From contig NZ_CP045571.1 of NCBI RefSeq assembly GCF_009662475.1, positions 1,114,501 to 1,178,500 of the forward strand: a stretch of DNA of 64,000 nt, in the 5' to 3' direction. The notes beneath the pieces are model-generated. The model made no database searches. It was not told where the DNA came from and was given only the letters and a program-made list of their open reading frames with translations. Within the stretch, counting starts at the first letter, position 1, and every line of letters begins with the position of its first letter. Positions 54,399 through 63,727 of this stretch are shown here, piece by piece. The translations under genes and the position numbers were made by a program. The DNA comes from Acidithiobacillus thiooxidans ATCC 19377 (GTDB lineage Bacteria; Pseudomonadota; Gammaproteobacteria; Acidithiobacillales; Acidithiobacillaceae).

Positions 54399-55547
54399 AT
54401 GAATTCCACGACTCTGGAAACGGCATACACGATCAGAGTGGTGGAAACAGCTCTGAATCATGCCACGGCAATATCGCTATCTCATAGCCTGCTGCCGGGA
54501 AATACGCTGAGTGCAAAAGTCTTACAATCGGGCGATCAGCAAACCATGCTTGCGGTAGCCGGAAAGACGCTGGCCTTTGAATTGCCGGGCCACTGGTCAG
54601 CAGGGCAGGAAGTACAGTTGACCTACCTGGGTGGCAGTAATAATCCCAAGTTTTTGCTGATGAGTCATTTGGCAGCAGTGCGTAGTGACCAGGTGGCTTT
54701 ATCGGATACTGCGCAGTCCTTACGCGATCTGGTCCAGACCGGGAAACCGGCTGCGCAAATCGTTCATACTGCGGCTATGTTGGCGCCGAATGAGACGTCT
54801 CCGGCCAATATTGCGAATTTTTTACAGAGCAGCTTGCAGCAGAGTGGTATTTTTTACGAAAGCCATCTGGCCGCGTGGAATCAGGGTCAATGGACTACAC
54901 AAAACTTGTTGGCCGAACCACAAAATGCGGGCAGACCCATGACTGACACCGCAGCCCATTCCATCCATAATCCTGTCCTGACTTCCACTCAAAAGGGCGC
55001 AACCGAATTAGCACCAGCGAATGAAAATGCGTCGCGAGCCACATTGTCATCTCTTCCTTTTTCTGCAGGTGACACCAGCAAGGCCCCAAATCAAGGGGCT
55101 GCAACTTATGCACAAATTGCCGACTTGAATAAATCGGGCGCGTTATTTTTATCCAGCAACGCAAATGCCGCTTCCATGCAGATTTTGGGTCAACAAATCC
55201 AGGTGTTGAATCAGCAGCAATTTGTCTGGGCGGGGCCTCTTTGGCCGGGTCAGAACGTGAGCTGGTTGGTGAGGCGTCGTGATGGAGATGGTGAAGAGCC
55301 TTCTCAAGCGGGTGAAGATGTTCCCTCCCGGCGCTGGGATAGTACCCTGATTCTGGATCTGCCCAAGCTTGGGCACGTGGAAGCCCGTCTGCAACTAGAC
55401 AAATCTACCTTGCATCTAGTTCTCACTGCAGATCAGGCCGCTTTACTACGGGCGCACGGAGGCGAGCTGACCCAATCCTTGCAGAATTTGGGTCTACAGG
55501 TTTCGACGCAGCAGATTCGTCAGGTGGATGATTCCGTACATGGATAA
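54399..55547 (+). CDS. Second FliK-like (Flg_hook domain) protein
   Basis: A 382-residue protein. The N-terminal part has an OB-like segment (GNTLSAKVLQSGDQQTMLAV), the middle is low-complexity, and the C-terminus is a Flg_hook-like domain (LILDLPKLGHVEARLQLDKS, then QSLQNLGLQVSTQQIRQV). It is clearly distinct from FliK at 26244. It overlaps the FlhX-type gene by 8 nt. Such FliK-like/FlhX pairs occur in other proteobacteria; their role is not well defined. Confidence 0.75.
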   Translation: MNSTTLETAYTIRVVETALNHATAISLSHSLLPGNTLSAKVLQSGDQQTMLAVAGKTLAFELPGHWSAGQEVQLTYLGGSNNPKFLLMSHLAAVRSDQVALSDTAQSLRDLVQTGKPAAQIVHTAAMLAPNETSPANIANFLQSSLQQSGIFYESHLAAWNQGQWTTQNLLAEPQNAGRPMTDTAAHSIHNPVLTSTQKGATELAPANENASRATLSSLPFSAGDTSKAPNQGAATYAQIADLNKSGALFLSSNANAASMQILGQQIQVLNQQQFVWAGPLWPGQNVSWLVRRRDGDGEEPSQAGEDVPSRRWDSTLILDLPKLGHVEARLQLDKSTLHLVLTADQAALLRAHGGELTQSLQNLGLQVSTQQIRQVDDSVHG

Positions 55548-55797
55548 ACCTAAAAGTGCAGTGGCTCTGCGTTATCAGGCAGAAGATGCAGCACCTACTC
55601 TGATTGCCAAGGGGCAGGGTCTGGTAGCTGAGCAAATTATTGCCAGAGCGCGAGAGGCCGGTATATTTGTCCATGAGTCCAAGGAGCTGGTTAGTCTGCT
55701 CATGCAGCTGGACCTGGATCAACAAATACCACCTCAGCTCTATCAGGCTGTAGCCGAGGTGTTGGCCTGGGTTTATAAAATTGAGCGTGGCATGTAA
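55540..55797 (+). CDS. FlhX/FhlB, FlhB C-terminal domain homologue
   Basis: An 85-residue protein equivalent to the part of FlhB after the NPTH cleavage site. It opens with KSAVALRYQAEDAAPTLIAK, matching HYAVALRYKEGEQRAPMLLAK in the FlhB encoded at 33032, and continues GQGLVAEQIIARAREAGIFV. In other bacteria such proteins can partly replace the cleaved FlhB C-terminal domain. The ATG at 55540 is used; another in-frame ATG lies at 55528. Confidence 0.85.
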   Translation: MDKPKSAVALRYQAEDAAPTLIAKGQGLVAEQIIARAREAGIFVHESKELVSLLMQLDLDQQIPPQLYQAVAEVLAWVYKIERGM

Positions 55798-55850
55798 TTC
55801 GTTTTATTGTTAAAGTCGTCCAGCAAAAAATAAAGACATCAAGGATAGTC

Positions 55851-56651
55851 ATGTCGCATCAGGTGTTTCGCAACCTTTCCAGTCGTTTTACGGGAGTAAA
55901 ACCTATCCGTCTGGCGCGCTTCAGCTTGATGATCGGGGTCTGTCTGGGCCTCGCGGCCTGCATGGATGAAAACACTTCCTATGCGGTGAAGCCCATCCAC
56001 GAGACTCTGCCTGCCCCCGTTGTGGCGCGTAAGGCACCCGCCCCGCAGAAATCCGAACGTTATCTGGATCAGATGGCGATTATTGATGCGCATAAGGACT
56101 TTTCCGAATCACCCGATCCGGGCTATGTATTGGATGCTCGTTCGGTGCTGCGTTTTCCTAAAACTTATCCAGTCGGCGTCATTATCATTGGTGACAGTAT
56201 TTTGACCGGCTGGTCGGGATATTTTGCGCATGTGTTTCCCAATGCGCTTATCAGTGGGCGGGTGGGTAGACAGTTTTCCAGCGCGCTGCCCATCTGGAAG
56301 ACCATGCAACAAACCGGGATGACCCAAGGGGTTGGTGATGTCGTCATCGAATTGGGTACGAATGGTGAAGTGTATCCTGAGGACATGCAGCAACTACTCA
56401 AAATGCTTGGCCACCGCCAGGTATTTCTGGTGATGCCGGAAATGCCCCGATCTTGGGAACATGAAGTACAACAGCTTTATCTGCAAACCGCCGCCACACA
56501 CCCGAATGTGCATCTGGTACGTTGGGATCTGCTCAGCAAAAATCATCCGCAATATTTCTGGACGGACCTGGTTCATCCCAATTGGCAGGGAATTCAGGTC
56601 ATGGTACATGCCATTGCTCGTGATATTAAAAAAACTGAAGACAAAAACTAA
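55851..56651 (+). CDS. SGNH-hydrolase-like lipoprotein
   Basis: A 266-residue protein with a lipoprotein signal: hydrophobic core LMIGVCLGLAAC with the lipobox Cys at about residue 37. The rest is an SGNH/GDSL-like fold: block I GDSILTGWSG (about 117), ELGTNGEV (block III) and the late D-x2-H in WTDLVHPNW. It is homologous to the C-terminal domain of the next gene product (both contain VGRQFS). It probably acts on acyl groups of an exported glycan, in the periplasm or outer membrane. This is inferred. Confidence 0.8.
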   Translation: MSHQVFRNLSSRFTGVKPIRLARFSLMIGVCLGLAACMDENTSYAVKPIHETLPAPVVARKAPAPQKSERYLDQMAIIDAHKDFSESPDPGYVLDARSVLRFPKTYPVGVIIIGDSILTGWSGYFAHVFPNALISGRVGRQFSSALPIWKTMQQTGMTQGVGDVVIELGTNGEVYPEDMQQLLKMLGHRQVFLVMPEMPRSWEHEVQQLYLQTAATHPNVHLVRWDLLSKNHPQYFWTDLVHPNWQGIQVMVHAIARDIKKTEDKN

Positions 56652-56677
56652 TCCATAAAATTTTGCGGGATGACGGT

Positions 56678-58807
56678 ATGCTCTATCTGGATTATCTGAA
56701 ATTTCTCGCCATGGTCGGCGTCATTGGGTTTCATGTGCATGAAACCATTACTTTTGGCAGCGCATGGTTTTCTGGTGGTTATCTGGGTGTTGATGTATTT
56801 CTCTTTGTTTCCGGATACTTAATAGAGAGATCCATGCGCCATGCGCCGGATGCTGGCTTTCTGAACAGTGTGCGCACTTTCTTCAGAAGACGCCTTTCTC
56901 GTATTGTCATTCCCATGCTGGTGGTAACCTGGGTAGTTACTCTGTTTGGTTATTACTTTCATCTGACCAGTTGGCAACCAGCTGTTTATTCATCGCTTTT
57001 TGTCTATAACTTTTATCTGATATTTCATCATATACCTTATTTTCAGACCTTTGCGATGCCGCACCCCTTTATTGGAATGTGGTTTATTTCATTATTGGTG
57101 CAGTTGTATGTTTTGCATTTTTTGCTGCGTAAAATAATTCGCAACCAGTATTTTTATTTTGTGCTGATGTTGCTATTGCTGATGGTTACGGCCGGGGGAG
57201 CATGCTGGTTGGGTGTACATCATCAGCTTAATGCTGCTTATGTTTTACCTTGGCATGGTTTTTCCTATATTGCCGGGATTCTGGGTTTCATGGTTCTGAG
57301 TGGTCGTGAGGCTAAAAAAATTCCCGTCGTTTTTGATCTGCTGGTGGTCATGGCAGTGCTGGGTATTATTGTCCTGTTACTGCTGGCTCCTTATCAGAAT
57401 TATGTCATATATTCTTTACCAGTATTATTGCTTACTGCAATTTATATTTATGCTGCGGAACGATCTACTGTCTTTGCACAGATGAAATGGCAGTTGGGTG
57501 GGGCTTTGGGAGAGATGTCATACTCCTTGTATTTATGGAATGTTCCAGTTATTTCTTTCCTCTATTATTTTTATCATGGCGCGACTGATTACGTTTTAGT
57601 GATACTTTCTGTGTTGATTATCCTGTTGTTGTCGGTGCTTACCTATGCCTTGGTTGAAGTCAGTATACAGAATGCTTTTGGCAAGAAAGCGCGGCATCAT
57701 TTTTCCCTGCAAACAGCTTTTACTGTGGCTTTGATTCTGGGTTTGGGCATTGCCGGTTGGTACGATTCGGTGGTGGTTAATCAGCAATTTATTCATGAAC
57801 GCGAAAAAAATCTCCATCTGCTGTTATACAAGCATTACCAGGCGCTCAAAATTGCCCAGTTGCAGAAGCAGTTACTGGCAATCCGTCAATCAGGTAATGC
57901 GGTCCTGGCGGAACCGGCGGGAAATGCCCTCAGTGCCAGAGGCGCAACGTCTGCGCCGGCGGCTGGCTCCATGACCTGGCAGCCCAATCCACAACCGGGG
58001 TATCTCTATAACGGACAGGAAATCCGCCAAAATCGTGCCTATCCAGACAAACAGGTATTGGTTGTTACGGATTCCATTCTTCTGGGATGGTCAGGCTTTG
58101 TGATTCATCAGGTTCCCAATGCCATACTGGACGGTAAAGTGGGTCGACAGTTTTCGCGGGCCCCATCCGTCCTGCAGGCAGAGTTGACGCAACCTCAAAA
58201 TGCAGATATTCGTTATATTGTCCTGGAGCTGGGCAGTAATGGCGATGTCTTTACCCAGGATCTGGATCGGGTCATGCGCGAAGCCGGAAATCGCAAAGTC
58301 ATGCTGATTATTCCCAATGTTCCCAGAGTCTGGGAAAACGAAGTTAAAGCACAGTATCTCCGCGCCAAGGCACAATATCCCAATGTTTATTTGTTGCATT
58401 GGAATCGTATCAGCCATGATCAATATAATTACTTTGATCCTGATCAGGTCCACTTGACCTGGGACGGTGCCCAGGCCCTGGTGAATGCAATGCTTGGAAA
58501 GTTGTACACCATGGGTTATCAACAACCTCAGCCGGTTGCTCATGCGCAGTCTGTTCAATCAGGTCAAGCGCATCTGGTTGCCACCAAGCCACTTAAATTC
58601 AGTACAGCAAGTACGCAGTCGGCGACGGCTCCCGCGCGCTCAGTCTCAGTTCAACCTCAGACCCAATCTCCGCTACCTACCACCCGCATCAAATCCTTTA
58701 CCATCGCGCCGCTGAGCACCGCGTCTACGGCATCTGTCTTTAGCAATGCGGTGCCGGTACAAAGGCAAAACACTGATGCTTCGGGCCTTGACGGTTTCCA
58801 AAATTAA
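56678..58807 (+). CDS. Acyltransferase-3 / SGNH fusion protein
   Basis: A 709-residue membrane protein. Residues about 1-350 are an acyltransferase-3 (OafA-type) domain with about ten membrane helices; the first includes the conserved motif FLAMVGVIGFHVHET, followed by YLGVDVFLFVSGYLIERS. After a linker, residues about 440-620 are an SGNH domain (VTDSILLGWSG, ELGSNGDV, DPDQVHLTW). The tail is Ser/Thr/Pro/Gln-rich. OafA-type fusions move acyl groups onto surface polysaccharides. The ATG at 56678 is used; a TTG at 56663 is an alternative. It follows the SGNH lipoprotein gene closely, suggesting one pathway. Confidence 0.88.
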   Translation: MLYLDYLKFLAMVGVIGFHVHETITFGSAWFSGGYLGVDVFLFVSGYLIERSMRHAPDAGFLNSVRTFFRRRLSRIVIPMLVVTWVVTLFGYYFHLTSWQPAVYSSLFVYNFYLIFHHIPYFQTFAMPHPFIGMWFISLLVQLYVLHFLLRKIIRNQYFYFVLMLLLLMVTAGGACWLGVHHQLNAAYVLPWHGFSYIAGILGFMVLSGREAKKIPVVFDLLVVMAVLGIIVLLLLAPYQNYVIYSLPVLLLTAIYIYAAERSTVFAQMKWQLGGALGEMSYSLYLWNVPVISFLYYFYHGATDYVLVILSVLIILLLSVLTYALVEVSIQNAFGKKARHHFSLQTAFTVALILGLGIAGWYDSVVVNQQFIHEREKNLHLLLYKHYQALKIAQLQKQLLAIRQSGNAVLAEPAGNALSARGATSAPAAGSMTWQPNPQPGYLYNGQEIRQNRAYPDKQVLVVTDSILLGWSGFVIHQVPNAILDGKVGRQFSRAPSVLQAELTQPQNADIRYIVLELGSNGDVFTQDLDRVMREAGNRKVMLIIPNVPRVWENEVKAQYLRAKAQYPNVYLLHWNRISHDQYNYFDPDQVHLTWDGAQALVNAMLGKLYTMGYQQPQPVAHAQSVQSGQAHLVATKPLKFSTASTQSATAPARSVSVQPQTQSPLPTTRIKSFTIAPLSTASTASVFSNAVPVQRQNTDASGLDGFQN

Positions 58808-58818
58808 TTCGGCCATTT

Positions 58819-59478
58819 TCAGCATGAATTGTTCGTAGAAAGCAACTCTTCCGCTTCCTGACAAATGCCCCGACGTTCGAGCAGGCTTCCGGGAATGTGA
58901 CCACCGGCCTGCCGCCAGAGTACGGCAGCGCGAATACCGCTGAGCAGGAGCGTGCGGATACGGGCGGCATCGTCAGCGTCACTTAAATAGCGGCTGTCAC
59001 CGCTGACGATAATACGCGGGCGCAAGGTGCCGATAGCTTCCGTGTAGGTTTGCGCCAGACCGGCAATGACGCTGCTCTGCAGTGGGTCACCAAAATGCTG
59101 GATTTGCCGCTGGGCCTGCTGAATACCTTCATGCACGCGCTGGGTAGCGCTTTGATTTTTTAACAGGCGTTTACTCAGGCTGCTCATCGCCATGGCGTAG
59201 CGCAGCAGTTCGGCTTCCTGGGCATTGGCGGGGCCGCGTTGCAGGAGCGGGCAGAGCAGGGCCAGTGCCTGTCGTAAACTCTGGATGTCTCCCAATGCCT
59301 GACGGGTGCTGGCACTGTCCAGGGACAGAATACTGTGAATACAGGTGGCCAATAGTGGCCCCGGTTGTTCACCATTGCGGGCAATGTTCTGTACCAGCAG
59401 GGCGCTACGGATAATACCGGCCAACGCCAAAGTACGATCACGGCGGCGGTCTGCTTTGGGAATCAGAAAACCCCACAT
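58819..59478 (-). CDS. hflD: HflD homologue
   Basis: A 219-residue helical protein of the HflD (YcfC) family. The C-terminal RIIVSGDSRYLSDADDAARI and RTLLLSGIRAAVLWRQAGG stretch is the most conserved part. In E. coli HflD opposes phage lambda CII and is a peripheral membrane protein; its general function is unclear. It lies 32 nt downstream of glnD on the minus strand. It converges with the acyltransferase gene 11 nt away. Confidence 0.9.
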   Translation of the reverse strand: MWGFLIPKADRRRDRTLALAGIIRSALLVQNIARNGEQPGPLLATCIHSILSLDSASTRQALGDIQSLRQALALLCPLLQRGPANAQEAELLRYAMAMSSLSKRLLKNQSATQRVHEGIQQAQRQIQHFGDPLQSSVIAGLAQTYTEAIGTLRPRIIVSGDSRYLSDADDAARIRTLLLSGIRAAVLWRQAGGHIPGSLLERRGICQEAEELLSTNNSC

Positions 59479-59510
59479 GTAAATCTGCCTTTATTATTTG
59501 AAAAAATCAT

Positions 59511-62108
59511 TTATTGTGATTGCCCGTTGAGCATTTCATCCAGCGTGCCAGTAAGTTTTTTGCTTTGGGTTTCCGTTAATTGTCTACCCCTTTCATTGAG
59601 AATAAAAAAGGTATCTTCAACCCGCTCACCAAATGTAGACACCTTGGCGCCATGAATATTCAGCTGTAAGGTGCGTAATACCTCACCCACCCGATAAAGC
59701 AGTCCAAGATGATCGGCCGCACGCACTTCAAGCAGGGTATAGCGGGAGAGGGCGTGGTTATCCACACGGATTTCTGCGGGACGCTGGGCGAAAAAGCGAT
59801 GGCGTGGGTCGCGGTGGCGCAGACCAAAATGTGGTTTGCTTTCGGTTTCTCCTTCGATAATGCCGCGCAGCCGCGCTGCCAGATCCTGGTCGGCCTGCTC
59901 GGTTCGCGCAAAGGCGTGACTGTTGTCAATGACCAGGAAGGTGTCAATGGCTCGACCATCTTCACTGGTATCAATGCGCGCGTCGATGATGTTGAGGGCC
60001 TGGCGATCCAGGGCGCCGGTAATTTGCTGAAACAGACCGGGGCGGTCAGGACCATAAATCAGGATTTCGCTGCCCTCAGGCTGGTGGGCGCGCACAGCTA
60101 CCAGGGTTTTACGACTTTTATGAGCGAGAATCTGTTGAATGTGCCACAGCAGTTCATTTTCGCTGTAACGTGAAAAATAGGCTCCCGATAAATGCTGCCA
60201 GAATACCCTGGCGCGGATTTGCTCTTCCTGCGTCAGGCATTGCAACGCGTTTTCCTGACGATCCCGGACAATGTGCGGCAGGTCTTGACGGCTGCGATCT
60301 TCCTGCTGCAATTCGGTAGCCGTAGCGCGATACAAGGTGCTGAGCAACAAGCCTTTCCAGTCGTTCCAGAGGTCCGGGTTGGTGGCACGCATGTCTGCTA
60401 CGGTCAGTAACAGCAAGTAGGCCAGATGCCGTTCATCGCCGACCATTCTGGCAAAATCCTGGATGACCTGAGGATCTTCCAGGTCACGGCGTTGGGAGAC
60501 CGTACTCATCTGCAGGTGCTGCTCCACCAGCCAGATCATCAGTTCCGTGTCTCTGGCGGACAGCTGCAGGCGTCGGGCAAAACGCCGTACTTCCTGTGCA
60601 CCAATTTGGGAATGATCGCCGCCCCGGCCCTTGCCGATATCATGAAATAACCCGGCCAGAACCAGCAGTTCCGGCTTATCCACTTGTGCCCAGGCCTGTT
60701 TGAGTACGGACATCCGGGTTTCTTCCTGCTTATGAAGCAGTCCAATATTCCGCAGCAGAAACAGAGTGTGCTGATCGACGGTATAGACGTGAAACAGATC
60801 ATGCTGAATACGGCCGGTAATGCGTTCAAAAGCGGGAATCAGCCGCCCGAGGATGCCACATTGGTGCATGATTTTCAGGCTGTCATAAGCGCCATCTGCT
60901 TGCGCCAGCAGCGCCAGGAATTCATTTCTGGCGATGGGATCCTGTTCAAGATTGCGGGGCTGGATTTTACTGCGCAACTTATAAAGCGCGCGTTGGGTCA
61001 ATGCGTCCAGAGAAATGCTCTGCGGGTTTTCGGCCAGCTCGCGAAACAGGCGTAATATTTTCTGCAATAATTGCGGATTGTCTGCCTGGGGAAGGGGCAC
61101 TGTGTTCCGCACAGGTTGTGCTGAATCTTCGCCCAGGCTGCCCTGATCAGCCAGGTATAGGGCAATATTTTCCTGAGCAATGGCAGCAATGCGCATAATG
61201 TCGGCAAAAGCGCGATAAAGCTTTTGCATGAGCTGTTCAACCGGACTGCGGCCGGGACGCTCCTGGTAACCCAGTACCTCGGCGAGTTGGCGTTGCTGCT
61301 CCAGACGCAAGCGGTCTTCATGGCGGCCGCTGGCATAGTGCAGGGTGATGCGCAGGCGCGTCAGAAAAGACTGAGCCCGGAGAAGTTGCCGATATTCTTC
61401 CGGGGTGACCAGGTTTTTCTGGCGCAGGCACAGCAGGCTGCTGTCTCCGAAAATGCTACCAGTCAGCCATTGCAGCTGATGAATATCGCGAAGCCCGCCG
61501 GGACCCTCTTTCAGGTTGGGTTCCAGATGAAAAGCCGTATCGCTACAGCGGGCGTGGCGGTTTTCCTGTTCGGCGAGTTTGGCAGCAAAAAAAACTTCCG
61601 GTTTCCAGGGCGGATTGGCGCGGAGGGTTTCTTTCAGTTGCGCCAATAATTCCCGCGATCCGTAAAGATAACGGGCTTCCAGAAACGTGCTGGCAATGCT
61701 GAGATCTTCTCGCGCCTTTTCCAGACATTCCTGAACCGACCGCACACTGGAGCCTACTTCCATTTGCAAATTCCACAGCGCCGTCAGAAAAAAATGAATG
61801 AATTGCTCTTCGTCTTCCGAAAGTGCGGGTGGAGTGAGAATCAGCAGGTCAAGGTCCGAGCCGGGAAACAGGGCCCCGCGCCCATAACCTCCTACGGCAA
61901 TCAGGCTGAGTCTGGTTACGCTCTGTTCATGCTCTGCTGCAGTCTGACGCCAGATTTTGCGCAAGGATTTGTCCAGTAGAGCACAGTGCTGGCGCAAGAG
62001 CGAGCGACTACTCTGCCGTGGAGAGAAACGGCTCCGTAAAACAGACCGTTCCTGACGCAGGGTTTCCGGTACGCCTGACAGGTTCTCGCCTGCCATCAAT
62101 TCGGGCAT
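59511..62108 (-). CDS. glnD: GlnD, bifunctional uridylyltransferase/uridylyl-removing enzyme
   Basis: An 865-residue nitrogen sensor that modifies the PII protein. The nucleotidyltransferase motif is VGGYGRGALFPGSDLDLLIL, the HD domain contains LAGLFHDIGKGRGGDHSQIG, and two ACT domains end the protein (GPDRPGLFQQITGALDRQAL and LGLLYRVGEVLRTLQLNIHG). The ATG at 62108 is chosen, 2 nt after the map stop; a longer ORF to 62183 would run into map. Confidence 0.96.
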   Translation of the reverse strand: MPELMAGENLSGVPETLRQERSVLRSRFSPRQSSRSLLRQHCALLDKSLRKIWRQTAAEHEQSVTRLSLIAVGGYGRGALFPGSDLDLLILTPPALSEDEEQFIHFFLTALWNLQMEVGSSVRSVQECLEKAREDLSIASTFLEARYLYGSRELLAQLKETLRANPPWKPEVFFAAKLAEQENRHARCSDTAFHLEPNLKEGPGGLRDIHQLQWLTGSIFGDSSLLCLRQKNLVTPEEYRQLLRAQSFLTRLRITLHYASGRHEDRLRLEQQRQLAEVLGYQERPGRSPVEQLMQKLYRAFADIMRIAAIAQENIALYLADQGSLGEDSAQPVRNTVPLPQADNPQLLQKILRLFRELAENPQSISLDALTQRALYKLRSKIQPRNLEQDPIARNEFLALLAQADGAYDSLKIMHQCGILGRLIPAFERITGRIQHDLFHVYTVDQHTLFLLRNIGLLHKQEETRMSVLKQAWAQVDKPELLVLAGLFHDIGKGRGGDHSQIGAQEVRRFARRLQLSARDTELMIWLVEQHLQMSTVSQRRDLEDPQVIQDFARMVGDERHLAYLLLLTVADMRATNPDLWNDWKGLLLSTLYRATATELQQEDRSRQDLPHIVRDRQENALQCLTQEEQIRARVFWQHLSGAYFSRYSENELLWHIQQILAHKSRKTLVAVRAHQPEGSEILIYGPDRPGLFQQITGALDRQALNIIDARIDTSEDGRAIDTFLVIDNSHAFARTEQADQDLAARLRGIIEGETESKPHFGLRHRDPRHRFFAQRPAEIRVDNHALSRYTLLEVRAADHLGLLYRVGEVLRTLQLNIHGAKVSTFGERVEDTFFILNERGRQLTETQSKKLTGTLDEMLNGQSQ

Positions 62109-62110
62109 GT

Positions 62111-62920
62111 TCAGATGGGATCGCCGGGGAGTTGGGTCAATACCTCGTAGCTGTCGTCGGTGACCAGAATGGTATGTTCCCATTGCGCCGAGGCACTGTG
62201 ATCCTTGGTGACAATGGTCCAGCCGTCGGGTAAAGCCTTGATGTGACGTTTGCCGGCATTGATCATGGGTTCAATGGTAAACGTCATCCCTGCCACCAAC
62301 TCCACGCCTTCGCCGGGGTTGCCGTAATGCAGCACCTGTGGTTCATCGTGAAATACCCGGCCGATGCCATGCCCGCAGAATTCCCGCACCACCGAGCAGT
62401 GCTGGGCTTCAGCATAGATCTGAATTGCATGGCCGACATCGCCCAGGGTGGCGCCCGGTCGGACTTGCTCAATGCCCCGCACCATGGCCTCGTGGGCAAC
62501 TTCCATTACTCTTCTGGAACGCAAGGGCACTTCGCCAACCGTAAACATTTTACTGCTATCGCCGTGGTAGCCATCCTTGATGACCGTCACATCAATGTTC
62601 AGCATATCTCCATCTTTTAAAACCCGGTCGCCAGGAATACCGTGGCAGATGACGTGGTTGAGGGAAATACAGACCGATTTGGGGAAGGGTGGATATTCCG
62701 GACTGGGCTGATAATTCAGCGGGGCAGGAATTCCCTGTAAATCGTTGACAATATAATCGTGACAAATCCGGTCCAATTCTCCGGTAGTGATTCCGGCTTT
62801 GACATGAGGCCGAATCATGTTGAGCACCATGGCGGTCAAATGCCCGGCAGTACGCATTTTTACGACTTCTTCAGGGGTTTTGATGTTGCCCTGAGGGGGA
62901 TTTTTTCGACGTTGTAACAT
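62111..62920 (-). CDS. map: Type I methionine aminopeptidase
   Basis: A 269-residue metalloprotease that removes the initiator Met. The metal ligands lie in NIDVTVIKDGYHGDSSKMF (two Asp), EFCGHGIGRVFHDEPQVLHY (His), TIEPM (Glu) and SAQWEHTILV (Glu). The ATG at 62920 follows a CAGGAGAATCTC ribosome site; the longer start at 62977 would overlap sfsA. It lies between sfsA and glnD on the minus strand. Confidence 0.96.
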   Translation of the reverse strand: MLQRRKNPPQGNIKTPEEVVKMRTAGHLTAMVLNMIRPHVKAGITTGELDRICHDYIVNDLQGIPAPLNYQPSPEYPPFPKSVCISLNHVICHGIPGDRVLKDGDMLNIDVTVIKDGYHGDSSKMFTVGEVPLRSRRVMEVAHEAMVRGIEQVRPGATLGDVGHAIQIYAEAQHCSVVREFCGHGIGRVFHDEPQVLHYGNPGEGVELVAGMTFTIEPMINAGKRHIKALPDGWTIVTKDHSASAQWEHTILVTDDSYEVLTQLPGDPI

Positions 62921-62948
62921 GAGATTCTCCTGGGGCGACTCAAAGCGG

Positions 62949-63647
62949 CTAAAAAAGTAGCTGCTCTGCCGCATCAATGACTATTTTATCAGGACTGACC
63001 CGGGTTCGGTAGGCCAGTACTTCCACACCCGCCCTGCGCGCTTCCCGGAGCGCCTGTCCATAAGCCGGGTCCACTTGGTCGGCCGGGGCAAAACCCTGAC
63101 CATCTTCGCGGCCAATCAAAAAAAACATGACGGCGCGTCCACCGTTGGCTACGACCTCGCGGAGTGCATGCAGGTGGCGCAGGGCGCGGGTGCTGACCGC
63201 ATCGGGAAAACGGATGACGCCATCAGGATCGAGCAGGGTGCAGGATTTGACTTCGACATAGCAGGGTGGACGCTGGGGATTCTGCAAGAGGATATCTACC
63301 CGTTCATGGCTGCCATAGGGCACTTCGCGCCGCAGTTCGTCATAATTCTGCAGGGCGGGAATCTGCCCGTTGACAATGGCTTCGGCCACAATGTGATTGG
63401 GGCGCTGGGTATTGATGCATACCCAGCTGCTGCCACTCCAGTAAAGCTCCCAGGTCCAGGTCAGTTTGCGTTTGATGTTGTCACTGTGGGAAATGAGAAT
63501 GGCTTGCCCGGGTTCTGCGCAACTGCGCATGCTTCCCGAGTTGGGGCAATGTATGGTGATTTGCTCGCCGGTTTCGAGTTCGCAGTCCGCCAGGAAACGT
63601 TTGTAGCGACGAATCAGGGTGGCGGGGACCAGTTCCGGTAAATTCAT
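62949..63647 (-). CDS. sfsA: SfsA, sugar fermentation stimulation protein homologue
   Basis: A 232-residue SfsA-family protein, close to the usual 234. Conserved pieces are LIRRYKRFLADCELETGE, PNSGSMRSCAEPG, HERVDILL, VEVKSCTLLDPDGVIRFPD and the DAVSTRALRHLHAL segment. The fold is nuclease-like and DNA binding has been reported in E. coli; the biological role is uncertain. The ATG at 63647 overlaps the stop of a 27-codon ORF. Confidence 0.93.
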   Translation of the reverse strand: MNLPELVPATLIRRYKRFLADCELETGEQITIHCPNSGSMRSCAEPGQAILISHSDNIKRKLTWTWELYWSGSSWVCINTQRPNHIVAEAIVNGQIPALQNYDELRREVPYGSHERVDILLQNPQRPPCYVEVKSCTLLDPDGVIRFPDAVSTRALRHLHALREVVANGGRAVMFFLIGREDGQGFAPADQVDPAYGQALREARRAGVEVLAYRTRVSPDKIVIDAAEQLLF

Positions 63648-63727
63648 CGTTGTGCCGACAGCCGTCCTGACGGCGCAGGCCAAAGTCGCAGAAAAGCCTC
63701 CAGAACAACTATCGGGTCAATATTCAT
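63644..63727 (-). CDS. 27-codon ORF overlapping gluQ and sfsA
   Basis: A small ORF (MNIDPIVVLEAFLRLWPAP, then SGRLSAQR) whose ATG overlaps the gluQ stop by 4 nt and whose stop overlaps the sfsA start by 4 nt (both ATGA junctions). This tight packing suggests it may be translated as a coupling peptide. No homologue is recognised, and chance cannot be excluded. Confidence 0.35.
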   Translation of the reverse strand: MNIDPIVVLEAFLRLWPAPSGRLSAQR

